Assembly (NCBI RefSeq): GCF_002742265.1
Contig: NZ_MDGL01000125.1
Location: forward strand, 1 to 58,959
Length of the DNA stretch: 58,959 nucleotides
Reading direction: 5' to 3'
From: Maribacter sp. 4G9
GTDB lineage: Bacteria > Bacteroidota > Bacteroidia > Flavobacteriales > Flavobacteriaceae
The translations under genes and the position numbers were made by a program. The stretch's first letter is position 1; each line of letters begins with the position of its first letter. This document shows positions 1-8,929 of this stretch, in pieces. The notes under the pieces are model-generated. The model worked only from the letters and a program-made list of their open reading frames with translations, did not search any database and had not been told where the DNA came from.

Positions 1-90
1 GCAGATGCCATTTTAGATAGACTGGTTCACACCGCACATAGAATCAATATAAAGGGAGAATCAATGCGTAAAAAACAAATAAATAAATAG
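1..90 (+). CDS. istB: IS21-like element helper ATPase IstB, C-terminal fragment
   Basis: Only the last 29 codons are present, reading ADAILDRLVHTAHRINIKG and ending in a lysine-rich tail. This matches the conserved C-terminus of IstB, the DnaA-like AAA+ ATPase that acts with the DDE transposase IstA in IS21 transposition. The start and the Walker motifs lie left of the window, so activity cannot be judged. Identification rests on the DAILDR...HTAHRI...KGES pattern. Confidence 0.8.
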   Translation, partial: ADAILDRLVHTAHRINIKGESMRKKQINK

Positions 91-186
91 TAAATTTAAC
101 CACAATGGAATCGATTTTGAGCACTTAGTTTGCTATGCTCACTTTAATCCGTTTTTAGTGGTTCACTTTGACCGTCCTTTCCAGCA
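1..186 (+). mobile_element. Right end of an IS21-family insertion sequence
   Basis: The element enters from the left edge and contains the tail of istB (1-90) and about 95 bp of non-coding right end. The probable right terminus is ...CCTTTCCAGCA at 186, because the interrupted recombinase reading frame resumes directly beyond it. The end carries two related internal repeats, GCTCACTTTAATCCG near 137 and GTTCACTTTGACCG near 161, as expected for IS21-type multiple transposase binding sites. The left end and target duplication lie outside the window. Confidence 0.75.
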
Positions 187-1060
187 TAGGTGTGTCTGGC
201 ACTATATATTGTGAAATGAAGGAGGTCCAATATTCTCGAAATACGTTTTAAGTAACCATTTTGTCTTTTTCTCTTATTCTTTATATCTTCATATAGCTGA
301 CCTGGATTCATTTTTTATTTGGTAAAATGGGCAAAACAAATGGATTTTCTTCAATCTTCCCTTCATTATATTTTAATAGGATTTCCCGAAGAGCCGGAAC
401 AATTTTAATGGAAAATAGTTTATTTCTCGTCTTAGCCCTTATGTAAGTAATTCGATCCAAGTCTCCTTGAATATCTCTGCCCTTTAATAAAGACATGTCC
501 ATCTAGTTCATGCCTCTTAAGTAATAAGAAATAAGATATAGGTCTCTTGCCTTTGTAAGTACATTTTCTTTAAAAACAGCGGTTTTTAATGTATTGAGTT
601 GTTCTTCATTTAAAAACATTCTTTTAGGCGTACCACTTTTAATGGCATAGTCCTTAAATGGATTATACTTCTCATTGATAATTTCAGATTTTATAGCTCT
701 TCTATATATGGCACGAAGTGTTCTCATGGAAACGCCTAATCCTCCAGCCGTAATTCCCGCCGCATAATATTTGGTCTCTCATTTTTTTTAAGAAATGTAT
801 AGTCGATATGTCTAAAAGGGAGAGGTTTCTCACCGTATGACCTAACAATCCAATTTCTTAAATCACTATAAATACCCGCATTATCATACTTTCATGCAGT
901 TTTTAAATCTGATATGACCTGGTCGATAAAAGTAAAAAAATCGATGTCATGTCTACCCTTACCCTGTATTTCTTTTTTTAATGATGGCATGGAAATTCCT
1001 TCTGCCCTTCCTTCTTGTTCTAATAGAGCAACCGTATCATATACTTTTTTTTATTTTTTC
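187..1060 (-). pseudogene. Tyrosine recombinase (integrase), decayed
   Basis: Read on the minus strand this is a Bacteroidetes integrase of the SAM-like core plus catalytic domain type, broken several times. Pieces recognised from N to C are a degenerate N-terminal segment (about 1060-890), a core-binding segment with IDYTFLKKN, then GLGVSMRTLRAIYRRAIK (about 740-690), YLISYYLRGMN (535-506) and SARHTYA, the H-x-x-R region, at about 205-187. Lesions are an in-frame TGA near 892, a 2-bp insertion near 770, a TAG at 503-505 replacing an expected Trp after RGMN, a frameshift near 308, and loss of the final catalytic Tyr region to the IS21 insertion at 186. It lies next to a tRNA 3' fragment, as expected of an integrase at an island end. 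Confidence 0.8.
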
Positions 1061-1392
1061 CTGAATGACATTATTTAACGGGTAACGTTAGCAGTAATTT
1101 TACTGGTGGATTTAATTCTTTGATTACAACTATTAAAATCCTTTTCATGCATAGTGAATCCAATAGGCCAATAGGTCGTTTTTCGATTATATGTAATTCT
1201 TATAACCAAAGGATAGGTTCCATCTTTTTTTGTCTAACTTTATTTAATAAAACCTTAGTAGTAATCTTTTGTTTTAACTTTATAAACAAATATTGGTTTT
1301 ATTGACAATTATTTGAATTATTATATTTTATAAATCGCTGTATTGCAGTTATATATAAATTTATAAAGCCATATAAGACCATAATTTAACGA
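1061..1392. other. Gene-free AT-rich stretch at the island end
   Basis: No convincing reading frame, RNA or repeat is visible here; the short plus-strand frame at 1120-1305 has no recognisable similarity or start context. The DNA is more AT-rich than the housekeeping genes to the right, in keeping with decayed island DNA. Confidence 0.5.
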
Positions 1393-1435
1393 TCTTACAA
1401 GCAGGGGATCACTGGTTCGAATCCAGTAGGGCCCA
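1393..1435 (+). other. 3' half of a tRNA-Val(TAC) gene, probable att site
   Basis: The segment contains an anticodon loop CTTACAAG (anticodon TAC, Val), a variable region, the T arm ACTGGTTCGAATCCAGT and the 3' acceptor strand GGGCCCA. The 5' acceptor strand, D arm and 5' side of the anticodon stem are missing. This is the pattern left when an integrative element recombines within a tRNA gene and leaves a duplicate 3' part. The intact tRNA should lie at the other end of the island, outside the window. A simple broken tRNA gene is the alternative. Confidence 0.65.
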
Positions 1436-1437
1436 CT

Positions 1438-1475
1438 AAAAAAACCGCACTCTCTAGTGTGGGTTTTTTATTTTT
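1438..1475 (+). terminator. Rho-independent terminator after the tRNA fragment
   Basis: A-tract, stem CCgCAC / GTGtGG around loop TCTCTA, then TTTTTT. It is positioned 3 bp after the tRNA acceptor end, as usual for a tRNA transcript terminator, and appears to be the native downstream flank of the tRNA gene. Confidence 0.7.
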
Positions 1476-1528
1476 GGATGAATCTGCATTTCTACTTTCT
1501 AAAAGCTGCTGTTTCCTGATTTTTTTCC

Positions 1529-2893
1529 CTAGAAAATTATTTCCATTTGGGGATTGTTCAAAAGAAATTCCTGCGCTATTTTTTTATCTACGGATGTATT
1601 CCACAAGTATACTCTTTTTAGGCTTGGAATTTTGGACAGGTCTTGCAGACAGTTTTCGGAAACGCTTGATCCATATAGATTTATACTTTCTAAATGTCGG
1701 AGGGTTGAAAGTTGTTTTATTCCAGCATCGGAAAGTTGCGTTCTTTCCAATTCTAGCCTTGTGAGGTTGGGGAATTGGGTAATATAGTTGAGTTGGTCAT
1801 CGGTAATATTACTTTTTGCCAATGAGAGCCAAGTAATATGATCGGCCACGTCCATCAAGGACTTGATCTTTTCCTCGGTCAGACTTTGGTCGTTGTATTT
1901 TACATCCAACAGGTTATTCTCTTCCCCAAGTTTTTTCACAGAAAATCCTAGGTTAATGAGCTTTGTAAGTAGTACCGAATCCGCCGGATTGATTTTTACC
2001 GATTCGTACCATGGTTTTGGGGTCGTATCGATTCCATATGTTTTTACTAAGACAGATTTTATGGGTGCCAAAGCTTCCCCTTCTTCAATTTTCATATTAA
2101 AATTGGCACCATTGACAATCCACCAATCAAGTAATCGAATTTCCGAATAGGTGAGAGACTGCCCCACAGGTGGCATATATTTTTGGCTTTTTTGGGATAG
2201 TGTTACCCTGTTGAAAAGTTCACTTTCAGAAGGATTTCCAGCAATCAGAACCGGCCCGTTTTCCCCACCCAAAATCAGTGAATCTGGGTGTTCCATATTC
2301 AAGAGTCCCCTTTTTTCGACGGAATTGTGGCAGGCCCAACACTTTTCCATAAATATTGGCTCTATTAAATCCTTGTAAACGAATATCGAATCCTGGTTGG
2401 TGAAATCGGTTTTACCAATTTCCTCCTTTATCTCTAGCTTGTTTTTAATGAAGGATGGAGCATATTCCAAAAGGTAATCCGGACCGTGGGTCAGGGTGCC
2501 CCCCAAGTGTCCTTCAATGAAAATCAACAAAAGAACAAGTATGTTTATAGTGGTCTGAATACCAAACGAATAACGTTCCCAGTTTTTTTTAAGCCACCAA
2601 CCCGTAAATGCGAGTACTACCAAGGAAACTCCCAACCATCGATGAAAAAACAAATCGCTTTCCAGATATAATCCGCTATCGCTCAACCACCACCCAGAGA
2701 TGATGGACACCAAACCACCAAAGCTTCCCAATAACCAGGCATAACCAATTAAATGACCAAGATTCCTTCCTTTGAGTCGTTGATACCATTCCATAAAAAT
2801 GGCCAGTAATAGAAATCCAATGGGCAAGTGAACCAAAACAGGGTGAAACCTACCCAGAAAATAGGTGAAGTCCGAAGTAAGGAAAAGCGTCAT
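1529..2893 (-). CDS. Membrane-anchored c-type cytochrome domain protein with LRR-like tail
   Basis: A 454-residue protein. Four hydrophobic segments (about 13-36, 47-69, 84-102, 113-130) form a DUF2231-like membrane part that starts with FHPVLVHLPIGF. A PSCyt1-type (planctomycete cytochrome c-like) domain follows, with haem motif CWACH at 185-189 and a MPP motif at 240-242, as in sixth-ligand regions of this family. Residues about 330-454 carry leucine-rich-repeat-like spacing. It is the last gene of a minus-strand operon with the genes at 2908, 3973 and 5451 (gaps 14, 12 and 11 bp), so it probably supplies a membrane electron acceptor for the exported partners. The substrate is unknown. Confidence 0.8.
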   Translation of the reverse strand: MTLFLTSDFTYFLGRFHPVLVHLPIGFLLLAIFMEWYQRLKGRNLGHLIGYAWLLGSFGGLVSIISGWWLSDSGLYLESDLFFHRWLGVSLVVLAFTGWWLKKNWERYSFGIQTTINILVLLLIFIEGHLGGTLTHGPDYLLEYAPSFIKNKLEIKEEIGKTDFTNQDSIFVYKDLIEPIFMEKCWACHNSVEKRGLLNMEHPDSLILGGENGPVLIAGNPSESELFNRVTLSQKSQKYMPPVGQSLTYSEIRLLDWWIVNGANFNMKIEEGEALAPIKSVLVKTYGIDTTPKPWYESVKINPADSVLLTKLINLGFSVKKLGEENNLLDVKYNDQSLTEEKIKSLMDVADHITWLSLAKSNITDDQLNYITQFPNLTRLELERTQLSDAGIKQLSTLRHLESINLYGSSVSENCLQDLSKIPSLKRVYLWNTSVDKKIAQEFLLNNPQMEIIF

Positions 2894-2907
2894 TTTGTAA
2901 TTGGGGT

Positions 2908-3960
2908 TTATACCCTATGAAGTTTAATTGGATACGTTTTTCCCGATGCCCATTGTGGAACATAGAGATTGCCATCGGCATCTATTAGAACGTCGTGCGG
3001 ATTTCTAAAAGTAGTACCATCATACTGGGGTTCCACCAGCACATTGTTCATGTATTGGGGAGCGCTACCGCCAGGTAAGGAGACTACCTTGTTTTCAGCG
3101 TCCAATACCGCCAACATACCGTCCCAGGAATCCCATGTTTTGGTTACTATGACTGCAAAGTAGATATTATCGCCATGAATAACCGGCCTACATATAGAGC
3201 ATCCGGGTAATTTGACTGTCTCCAGATGTTTTCCATTCAAAGAAAATCTTTTGAATTCCTGGCTGGCCCTCGACGTGATCAAAAGGGTAGGGTTGGAAGC
3301 ATCCCTGGTATCAAGGGTGATTCCGTGGCAACAGTTAAACTGATCCGGACCGTCCCCGCTTCCTCCAAAATGATTTAAATACTCCCCTTTTTCATTGTAA
3401 TGTATAATGTAGTTTTCCCCATATCCATCGGCAACATAGAATTCTCCATTTGGTAAAATGGCCGTTTCGGTGGGTTTAAACTGATCATCGCTTTGATATC
3501 CGGATATTTCCCTAGGTCTTCCAAGTGTCATTATCGTCTTGCCGTCCAATGTCGTTTTATGAACTTTATGGGTTTCCGGATCGGTTATTAATAGAAATTG
3601 GTCACTACCTTCCCCGGCAATGGAAAGGCCATGGGCTCCCGGAAATTCCCTTCCCCAAGATTTTAATACTTTTCCCGTTTTGTCATAAACAATAATATTG
3701 TCGTTATTCGAACCTGTGGTTGTCATCAATATCCTGCCCTGACTATCCAGAACCATTTCATGGCAATCGTTTACAGGAATTTTGGCAGGGTCTTGAACGC
3801 CCCATTCCTTATCCACTTGATATTTGAAATCACCATGTCCAACAATTCCGTCCATATATTTTTTTGATTTCATAATGCCGAAAGTCTCCTTTGGTACAAT
3901 TATACTTGCCGTAGTGGCGGCAAGCGTATTTTTAATAAAATTTCTTCTCTTGTTTCCCAT
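2908..3960 (-). CDS. Tat-exported NHL/6-bladed beta-propeller protein
   Basis: A 350-residue protein. The N-terminus KRRNFIKNTLAATTASII resembles a Tat signal (RR followed by a hydrophobic stretch), so export in folded form is likely. The body has repeated blades with motifs such as GEFYVADGYGENYIIHYN and HDVLIDADGNLYVPQW, typical of NHL or 6-bladed propellers. No catalytic residues can be assigned; related proteins include peptidylglycine lyase-like and SMP-30-like folds. It is third in an operon with cytochrome-domain and DUF1501 proteins, which suggests a shared oxidoreductive or binding role at the cell envelope. Confidence 0.8.
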   Translation of the reverse strand: MGNKRRNFIKNTLAATTASIIVPKETFGIMKSKKYMDGIVGHGDFKYQVDKEWGVQDPAKIPVNDCHEMVLDSQGRILMTTTGSNNDNIIVYDKTGKVLKSWGREFPGAHGLSIAGEGSDQFLLITDPETHKVHKTTLDGKTIMTLGRPREISGYQSDDQFKPTETAILPNGEFYVADGYGENYIIHYNEKGEYLNHFGGSGDGPDQFNCCHGITLDTRDASNPTLLITSRASQEFKRFSLNGKHLETVKLPGCSICRPVIHGDNIYFAVIVTKTWDSWDGMLAVLDAENKVVSLPGGSAPQYMNNVLVEPQYDGTTFRNPHDVLIDADGNLYVPQWASGKTYPIKLHRV

Positions 3961-3972
3961 ATTTTGATTTTT

Positions 3973-5439
3973 TTAAGCCAAAATTTCCTTAACTACCTCT
4001 CCATGAACATCCGTTAGGCGGTACCTTCTTCCTTGAAATTTAAAGGTTAGGCGTTCATGGTCTATTCCCAACAAATGCATTACCGTAGCTTGAAAATCAT
4101 GAATATGAACAGGCCGTTGCGTGATATTAAAACCAAAATCGTCCGTAGCTCCCAAAGTCATTCCGCCTTTGATTCCAGCGCCAGCCATAAAAATAGTAAA
4201 GCATTTTCCATGATGGTCCCTGCCAAAGTTGGTTGCAGTGAGCTGACCTTGGGAGTAATTGGTCCGTCCAAATTCCCCGCCCCAGATTACCAAGGTATCT
4301 TCAAGCATCCCACGTTGCTTTAAGTCAGTAATAAGTGCGGCCGTTGCCTGATCTGTATCCTTGCACTGTCTTTGCAGGGCACTGGGCAAATTTCCGTGTT
4401 GGTCCCATCCTTGGTGGTACAATTGTATAAATTTTACGTCCCTTTCGGCCAACCTTCTTGCCAATAGGGCATTGGCAGCAAAAGTACCGGGGATTTTGCT
4501 GTCTTCACCGTACATGGAATAAATATAATCAGGTTCGTCCGAAGTGTCCATAATCTCAGGAACCGAGGTTTGCATTCTGAAGGCCATTTCATATTGTGCC
4601 ATCCTGGCCAATATCTCTGGATCTCCAATATCACTGTGATTCAATTGCTCCAACTTTTGTAAATAATCCAATTGTTCCCGTCTTCCTTGGGGGTCGACTC
4701 CGGGTGGATTTGTCAAGTATAGCACGGGGTCTTTCCCTGCCCTAAATTGCACACCTTGATGCTGTGAAGGTAGGAATCCATTCCCCCATAATCTGGAATA
4801 TAAGGGCTGGCCTCCGGTTTTTCCTTTGGTCACCAGCACAACAAATTCTGGAAGGTTTTTGTTGTCCGTGCCAAGGCCATAGCTAAGCCAAGAACCCATA
4901 GAAGGTCTTCCCGGTAATTGTGAACCGGTTTGCATAAAAGTAATTGCCGGATCGTGATTGATAGCTTCCGTATACATGGATTTGATGAAGCACAGATCAT
5001 CCACTATTTTAGCGGTATGTGGCATTAAATTGGTCATCCAGGCACCACTTTCCCCAAACTGATTGAATGATGATAGGGTACCGGCCAATGGCAATGATGC
5101 CTGGCCGGACGTCATTCCGGTCAAACGCTGCCCACCGTGTACACTTTCTGGCAAGTCCTGACCCTGCATTTTGTTCAAAAGCGGTTTGTAATCAAATAAA
5201 TCCAGCTGTGAGGGGGCACCGCTCTGAAAAAGGTAAATGATTCGCTTGGCCTTTGGTGCAAAATGTGGCTGTCCCAAAACCCCACCTCCATTAGCCAATT
5301 CTTTTTGTATAGTTTTTGGGGCATTTCCAAAAAGCAAGGAGGAATCAATTAAGGAGCCAAGGCTAAGTGCTCCCATTCCCAATGATGTCTTGGTCAAAAA
5401 ATCCCTTCTTGTATAATTTTTGTTATGGTTGTTGCACAT
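3973..5439 (-). CDS. DUF1501 domain-containing protein, Tat-exported
   Basis: A 488-residue protein. A Tat-like signal (TRRDFLTKTSLGMGALSLG, residues about 11-29) precedes a DUF1501 domain, a family in the alkaline phosphatase/sulfatase superfamily. Visible family signatures are FAPKAKRIIYLFQSGAPSQ near the N-terminus, WDQHGNLP, and the C-terminal part GGEFGRTNY followed by GRDHHGKCF. DUF1501 proteins are almost always encoded next to DUF1553/DUF1549 cytochrome proteins, as here. The biochemical activity of the family is not established. The gene is full length, with no sign of decay. Confidence 0.88.
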   Translation of the reverse strand: MCNNHNKNYTRRDFLTKTSLGMGALSLGSLIDSSLLFGNAPKTIQKELANGGGVLGQPHFAPKAKRIIYLFQSGAPSQLDLFDYKPLLNKMQGQDLPESVHGGQRLTGMTSGQASLPLAGTLSSFNQFGESGAWMTNLMPHTAKIVDDLCFIKSMYTEAINHDPAITFMQTGSQLPGRPSMGSWLSYGLGTDNKNLPEFVVLVTKGKTGGQPLYSRLWGNGFLPSQHQGVQFRAGKDPVLYLTNPPGVDPQGRREQLDYLQKLEQLNHSDIGDPEILARMAQYEMAFRMQTSVPEIMDTSDEPDYIYSMYGEDSKIPGTFAANALLARRLAERDVKFIQLYHQGWDQHGNLPSALQRQCKDTDQATAALITDLKQRGMLEDTLVIWGGEFGRTNYSQGQLTATNFGRDHHGKCFTIFMAGAGIKGGMTLGATDDFGFNITQRPVHIHDFQATVMHLLGIDHERLTFKFQGRRYRLTDVHGEVVKEILA

Positions 5440-5450
5440 AGGTACTAGGA

Positions 5451-8400
5451 TTATCTTTTGGTATATGTCTCATCATGGTTCAATAAAGTGTTGGTTACCA
5501 TGGTCAAGGCAGCTGTTTTTGTTTTGTCTAGGGAATTATCTACAATTTTTTCCCCTACGGACAATAATTGGGTTACTTCCTCGGGATTTTTTTGGAACCA
5601 ATTTTTCTGTCGGTCGTAAAGTTCCATTAATAGTTGTAATTCGGCTTTTTTGGGTCTTCGGCTCGTTGCTAACCTAAAGGCATGGGTTATTTGATTTTCC
5701 AAAGTGTCCCCGCCTTCCTTCTGGATCTTTTCCGCCAGTACCCTGGAGGCTTCAACAAACTGTTTGTCATTCAACAACACAAGTGCCTGCAGGGGCGTAT
5801 TTGTATTCTCCCTGGATATGGTACAAACCTCCCTAGAGGGTGCATCAAAGGCTATCATGGCCGGATGGGGTTGGGTACGTCTCACGAACGTATACAGGCT
5901 CCTACGGTATAAACTATCACCTTTGGATTCTTTGTACCTCATAAGTTCATGGGAAAAGCTTGTTTTTTCAATCCAAAGGTCCGCCGGTTGATAGGGTTTT
6001 ACACTTTTCCCACCAACAGTTTCTACCAATAGCCCACTTGCAGCCAATGCATTGTCCCGAATTATTTCCGCAGGTAACCTATAGGTATTGCTTCTTGCCA
6101 AATAGAAGTTTTCAGGGTCTTTTTGCCAAAGTTCCTCAGACACCTTGGAAGATTGCCTATAGGTATGTGACATGACCATTTTTTTTAATAATTCCCTAAT
6201 GTTCCAATTACTGTCCATAAGAGAGACCGCCAACCAATCCAATAACTCCGGATGGGTAGGTAGCGATCCTTGAACACCAAAATCAGAAGGGGTGTCCACC
6301 AAGCCTTTGCCAAAAAGCAATTGCCAATATCTATTGACCGTAACCCTTGCTGTTAATGGGTTGTCTTTTGAAAATAGCCATTTTGATAGGCCCAATCTAT
6401 TTTTTGGGAGGTCATCGGGAAATTCAGGTAATATCGATAGCGTATTCGCCTTGACCTCAATGGATGGTTGATCATAGTTTCCTCGATCATATAAATATGC
6501 CTTTCTTTTCGTCGGCATTTCTTCCATAACCATGACCTCCATAACGGGTTCCATGGTCGTTAGCCAATTAGATCGTAAGCTTTTTATTTCCTTTTCCAAA
6601 TCTTGGACCTCTTTGGATCGTTGTACCCAAAATGCCTTGTCTATGGGTAGGCTATCAGTTTCTTTTGGGAGCGTTGCCAGTTCTTTTATTTCATGTGGGG
6701 TCAGGCTTCTGTTAAATAATCGAATCTCATCGATTTTACCCAGAAATATTCCATTCTCGCCTGTAAAACCTCTATAGCTTTTGGCCACTTTGACGGGGGC
6801 ATGGTAAGCGGAATGATCCCCGCTTCTAATGGTCTTAATGCTTTTGTACAAATTATCGAAAACAATTTCTGAAGTTGCCTCTTCCCCATTGATAAAAAGG
6901 TGAAGGTCTTTTGCTTTTGAAGACCCTGAGTAGGTAAATGCTACATGGTTCCATGCATTTATCTTTATGGAATCCTTTGTTCTTACGTGAATATAATTAT
7001 GCGGAAGGGAGTGTATTAGACGTGCATTTAAATGATTGGAATTATCCAAATAAAAATCCCAACCACGCCAAAAATTATTTTTGTCACCAGAAGTACCTAT
7101 GATGGTCTGGGTTTTTGCGGAATCCCTTTTGGTGGTATTGATCCATAAACTTCCTGAAAAGGTATCGGTCCATTCAAAGTTTGGGATATTATGAAGGTTT
7201 AAATCGTCATATTCCCCGTTAAAAAGAAATGCATTGCCTTTAATACCCTGTACCACTTTTGGAGCCTCCTTTGTAGTGGCGTTTTTGTTTTCGTCGGCGA
7301 TATGACCTTTATTATTTTTAGTAAGCTTGTCCAAAGGGTAGTAACCCAACTTTCCCGTTTCGGTAAAGGAATCAGGCAGTGTTTTGATATAGTCTTCGAT
7401 TTGCGCCAGTTCATTTTTGGTGAGGGCGAGTTCTTTTTCTTTGTTGGCAATCTTTTTTTGAAGGTCGCTTAACTTGTCTTCCGATTTTTTATCAGGTAGG
7501 GCGAGCATGGGGCCATAGTTACCATCATCACCGGTCATACCCAATTCCTTGACGTTATTAAAGAATGCCGCCATTTGAAAGTAGTCCTTTTGACTGATTG
7601 GATCGAACTTATGGTCATGGCATCTTGCGCAGGCCACGGTAAGGCCCATAAAGGCCGTTGCAACGGTTTCAGTACGATCAAAAACATAGTTCAGCCTAAA
7701 TTCTTCCTCAATGGCTCCGCCCTCAGCGGTCATTGGATGGTTCCTATTAAACGCCGTGGCAAGCTTTTGATCTCTAGTTGCATTTGGAAATAGGTCTCCT
7801 GCCAATTGCCAGGTAACAAATTCGTCATAAGACATATTGTTCTTGAAAGCCTCTATGACCCAATCCCGCCATGGCCACATTAAACGGGCTCCATCAGCGT
7901 GAAGTCCGTGTGAATCCGCATATCTTGCAAGATCCAACCAGTCCAATGCCAATCTTTCCGCATGGGCATCGGTTTGGAGCAGCCTGTCCACTACTTTTTC
8001 ATAGGCATCATTGCTGGAATCCTTTAAAAAATCATCTATTTCCTTAATGGTAGGAGGTAGGCCCGTTAAGTCCATGGTTACCCTTCTGATCATTTTTTCC
8101 TTATCAGCTTCGGGCGATGGGGAGAAATTTTTAGTTTTCAATTTTTTCTGAACAAATCCATCTATTTCATTATGGTACGGCCAATTGCTGTTTACAGGTT
8201 CAGGATTGTATTGTTTTTTGGGTTTTAGGAAGGCCCAGTGATTGCTCCAATTGGCCCCTTGTTCCACCCATTTGATCAAAATGGCCTTCTCCGTTTTGGT
8301 AAGGGACAGGTTCGATTCCGGTGGCGGCATTTGAAGTTCTGGGTCGTTGCTTAGAATTCGTTGTATGCACTCACTACCTTCTGGATTTCCTTTTACTAAG

Positions 8401-8651
8401 GCCCTATTACCTGATTCGAGCATTTTAAAAGCAAATTCCTCGGTATCCAATCGCAATCCTGCTTTTCGGGTATTTTCATCCGGCCCGTGGCATGCATAAC
8501 AACGATCGGATAAAATAGGTTTTACGTTATAATTAAAATCGATATTTTCTGGCAGGTCCGTATACGCAACCTCTAGTTCTTCCGGAACGTTATATTGACA
8601 GCTATAAAGCAAAAAGACAGAAATGAGCAGTCCAAAATACTTGAAATTCAT
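5451..8651 (-). CDS. PSCyt1-DUF1549-LamG-DUF1553 surface lipoprotein
   Basis: A 1066-residue protein and first gene of the four-gene operon. A lipoprotein signal peptide ends at lipobox LLYSC (Cys18). The PSCyt1 haem domain has CYACH at 51-55; the DUF1549 (PSCyt2) domain follows from about 165 to 390 and contains CARCHDHKFDPIS, a second CxxCH. A concanavalin/LamG-like domain covers about 440-690 and a DUF1553 (PSD1) domain about 740-1030, with the RRSLYTFVRRTQPHP and NTPLQALVLLND signatures. The LamG part suggests glycan or surface binding. The family is common in Planctomycetes and marine Bacteroidetes; its reaction is unknown. The gene starts 170 bp from tRNA-Val. Confidence 0.88.
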   Translation of the reverse strand: MNFKYFGLLISVFLLYSCQYNVPEELEVAYTDLPENIDFNYNVKPILSDRCYACHGPDENTRKAGLRLDTEEFAFKMLESGNRALVKGNPEGSECIQRILSNDPELQMPPPESNLSLTKTEKAILIKWVEQGANWSNHWAFLKPKKQYNPEPVNSNWPYHNEIDGFVQKKLKTKNFSPSPEADKEKMIRRVTMDLTGLPPTIKEIDDFLKDSSNDAYEKVVDRLLQTDAHAERLALDWLDLARYADSHGLHADGARLMWPWRDWVIEAFKNNMSYDEFVTWQLAGDLFPNATRDQKLATAFNRNHPMTAEGGAIEEEFRLNYVFDRTETVATAFMGLTVACARCHDHKFDPISQKDYFQMAAFFNNVKELGMTGDDGNYGPMLALPDKKSEDKLSDLQKKIANKEKELALTKNELAQIEDYIKTLPDSFTETGKLGYYPLDKLTKNNKGHIADENKNATTKEAPKVVQGIKGNAFLFNGEYDDLNLHNIPNFEWTDTFSGSLWINTTKRDSAKTQTIIGTSGDKNNFWRGWDFYLDNSNHLNARLIHSLPHNYIHVRTKDSIKINAWNHVAFTYSGSSKAKDLHLFINGEEATSEIVFDNLYKSIKTIRSGDHSAYHAPVKVAKSYRGFTGENGIFLGKIDEIRLFNRSLTPHEIKELATLPKETDSLPIDKAFWVQRSKEVQDLEKEIKSLRSNWLTTMEPVMEVMVMEEMPTKRKAYLYDRGNYDQPSIEVKANTLSILPEFPDDLPKNRLGLSKWLFSKDNPLTARVTVNRYWQLLFGKGLVDTPSDFGVQGSLPTHPELLDWLAVSLMDSNWNIRELLKKMVMSHTYRQSSKVSEELWQKDPENFYLARSNTYRLPAEIIRDNALAASGLLVETVGGKSVKPYQPADLWIEKTSFSHELMRYKESKGDSLYRRSLYTFVRRTQPHPAMIAFDAPSREVCTISRENTNTPLQALVLLNDKQFVEASRVLAEKIQKEGGDTLENQITHAFRLATSRRPKKAELQLLMELYDRQKNWFQKNPEEVTQLLSVGEKIVDNSLDKTKTAALTMVTNTLLNHDETYTKR

Positions 8652-8820
8652 TTAGATAGGTGTCGAAGTTCTTCCTTAAATGTACATCTTTTTTTGAAAA
8701 AGAATCATTTTATAAGAAGAAGAACACTGGACTTTTTGGTCTATGAGAATAGAACTTGCCAATTTGAATTACATTCTTTTTAACGAACTAAAATTTAGTA
8801 GTACCTTAGCCCTCCAAAAT

Positions 8821-8895
8821 GGGATATTAGCTCAGTTGGTTTAGAGCGCTGCCTTGACAGGGCAGAGGTCACTGGTTCGAATCCAGTATATCCCA
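8821..8895 (+). tRNA. tRNA-Val(GAC)
   Basis: A full cloverleaf can be folded: acceptor GGGATAT/ATATCCC, D arm GCTC...GAGC, anticodon arm CTGCC-TTGACAG-GGCAG (anticodon GAC), T arm ACTGG-TTCGAAT-CCAGT and discriminator A. CCA is not encoded. It stands alone between the divergent cytochrome operon and murF. Confidence 0.96.
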
Positions 8896-8929
8896 CTTTT
8901 TTAATCCATCATTGCGGCAAAATTTGATT

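Noticed and set aside
1393..1435. Functional tRNA-Val gene
   Set aside because: The 5' acceptor strand, D arm and half the anticodon stem are missing.
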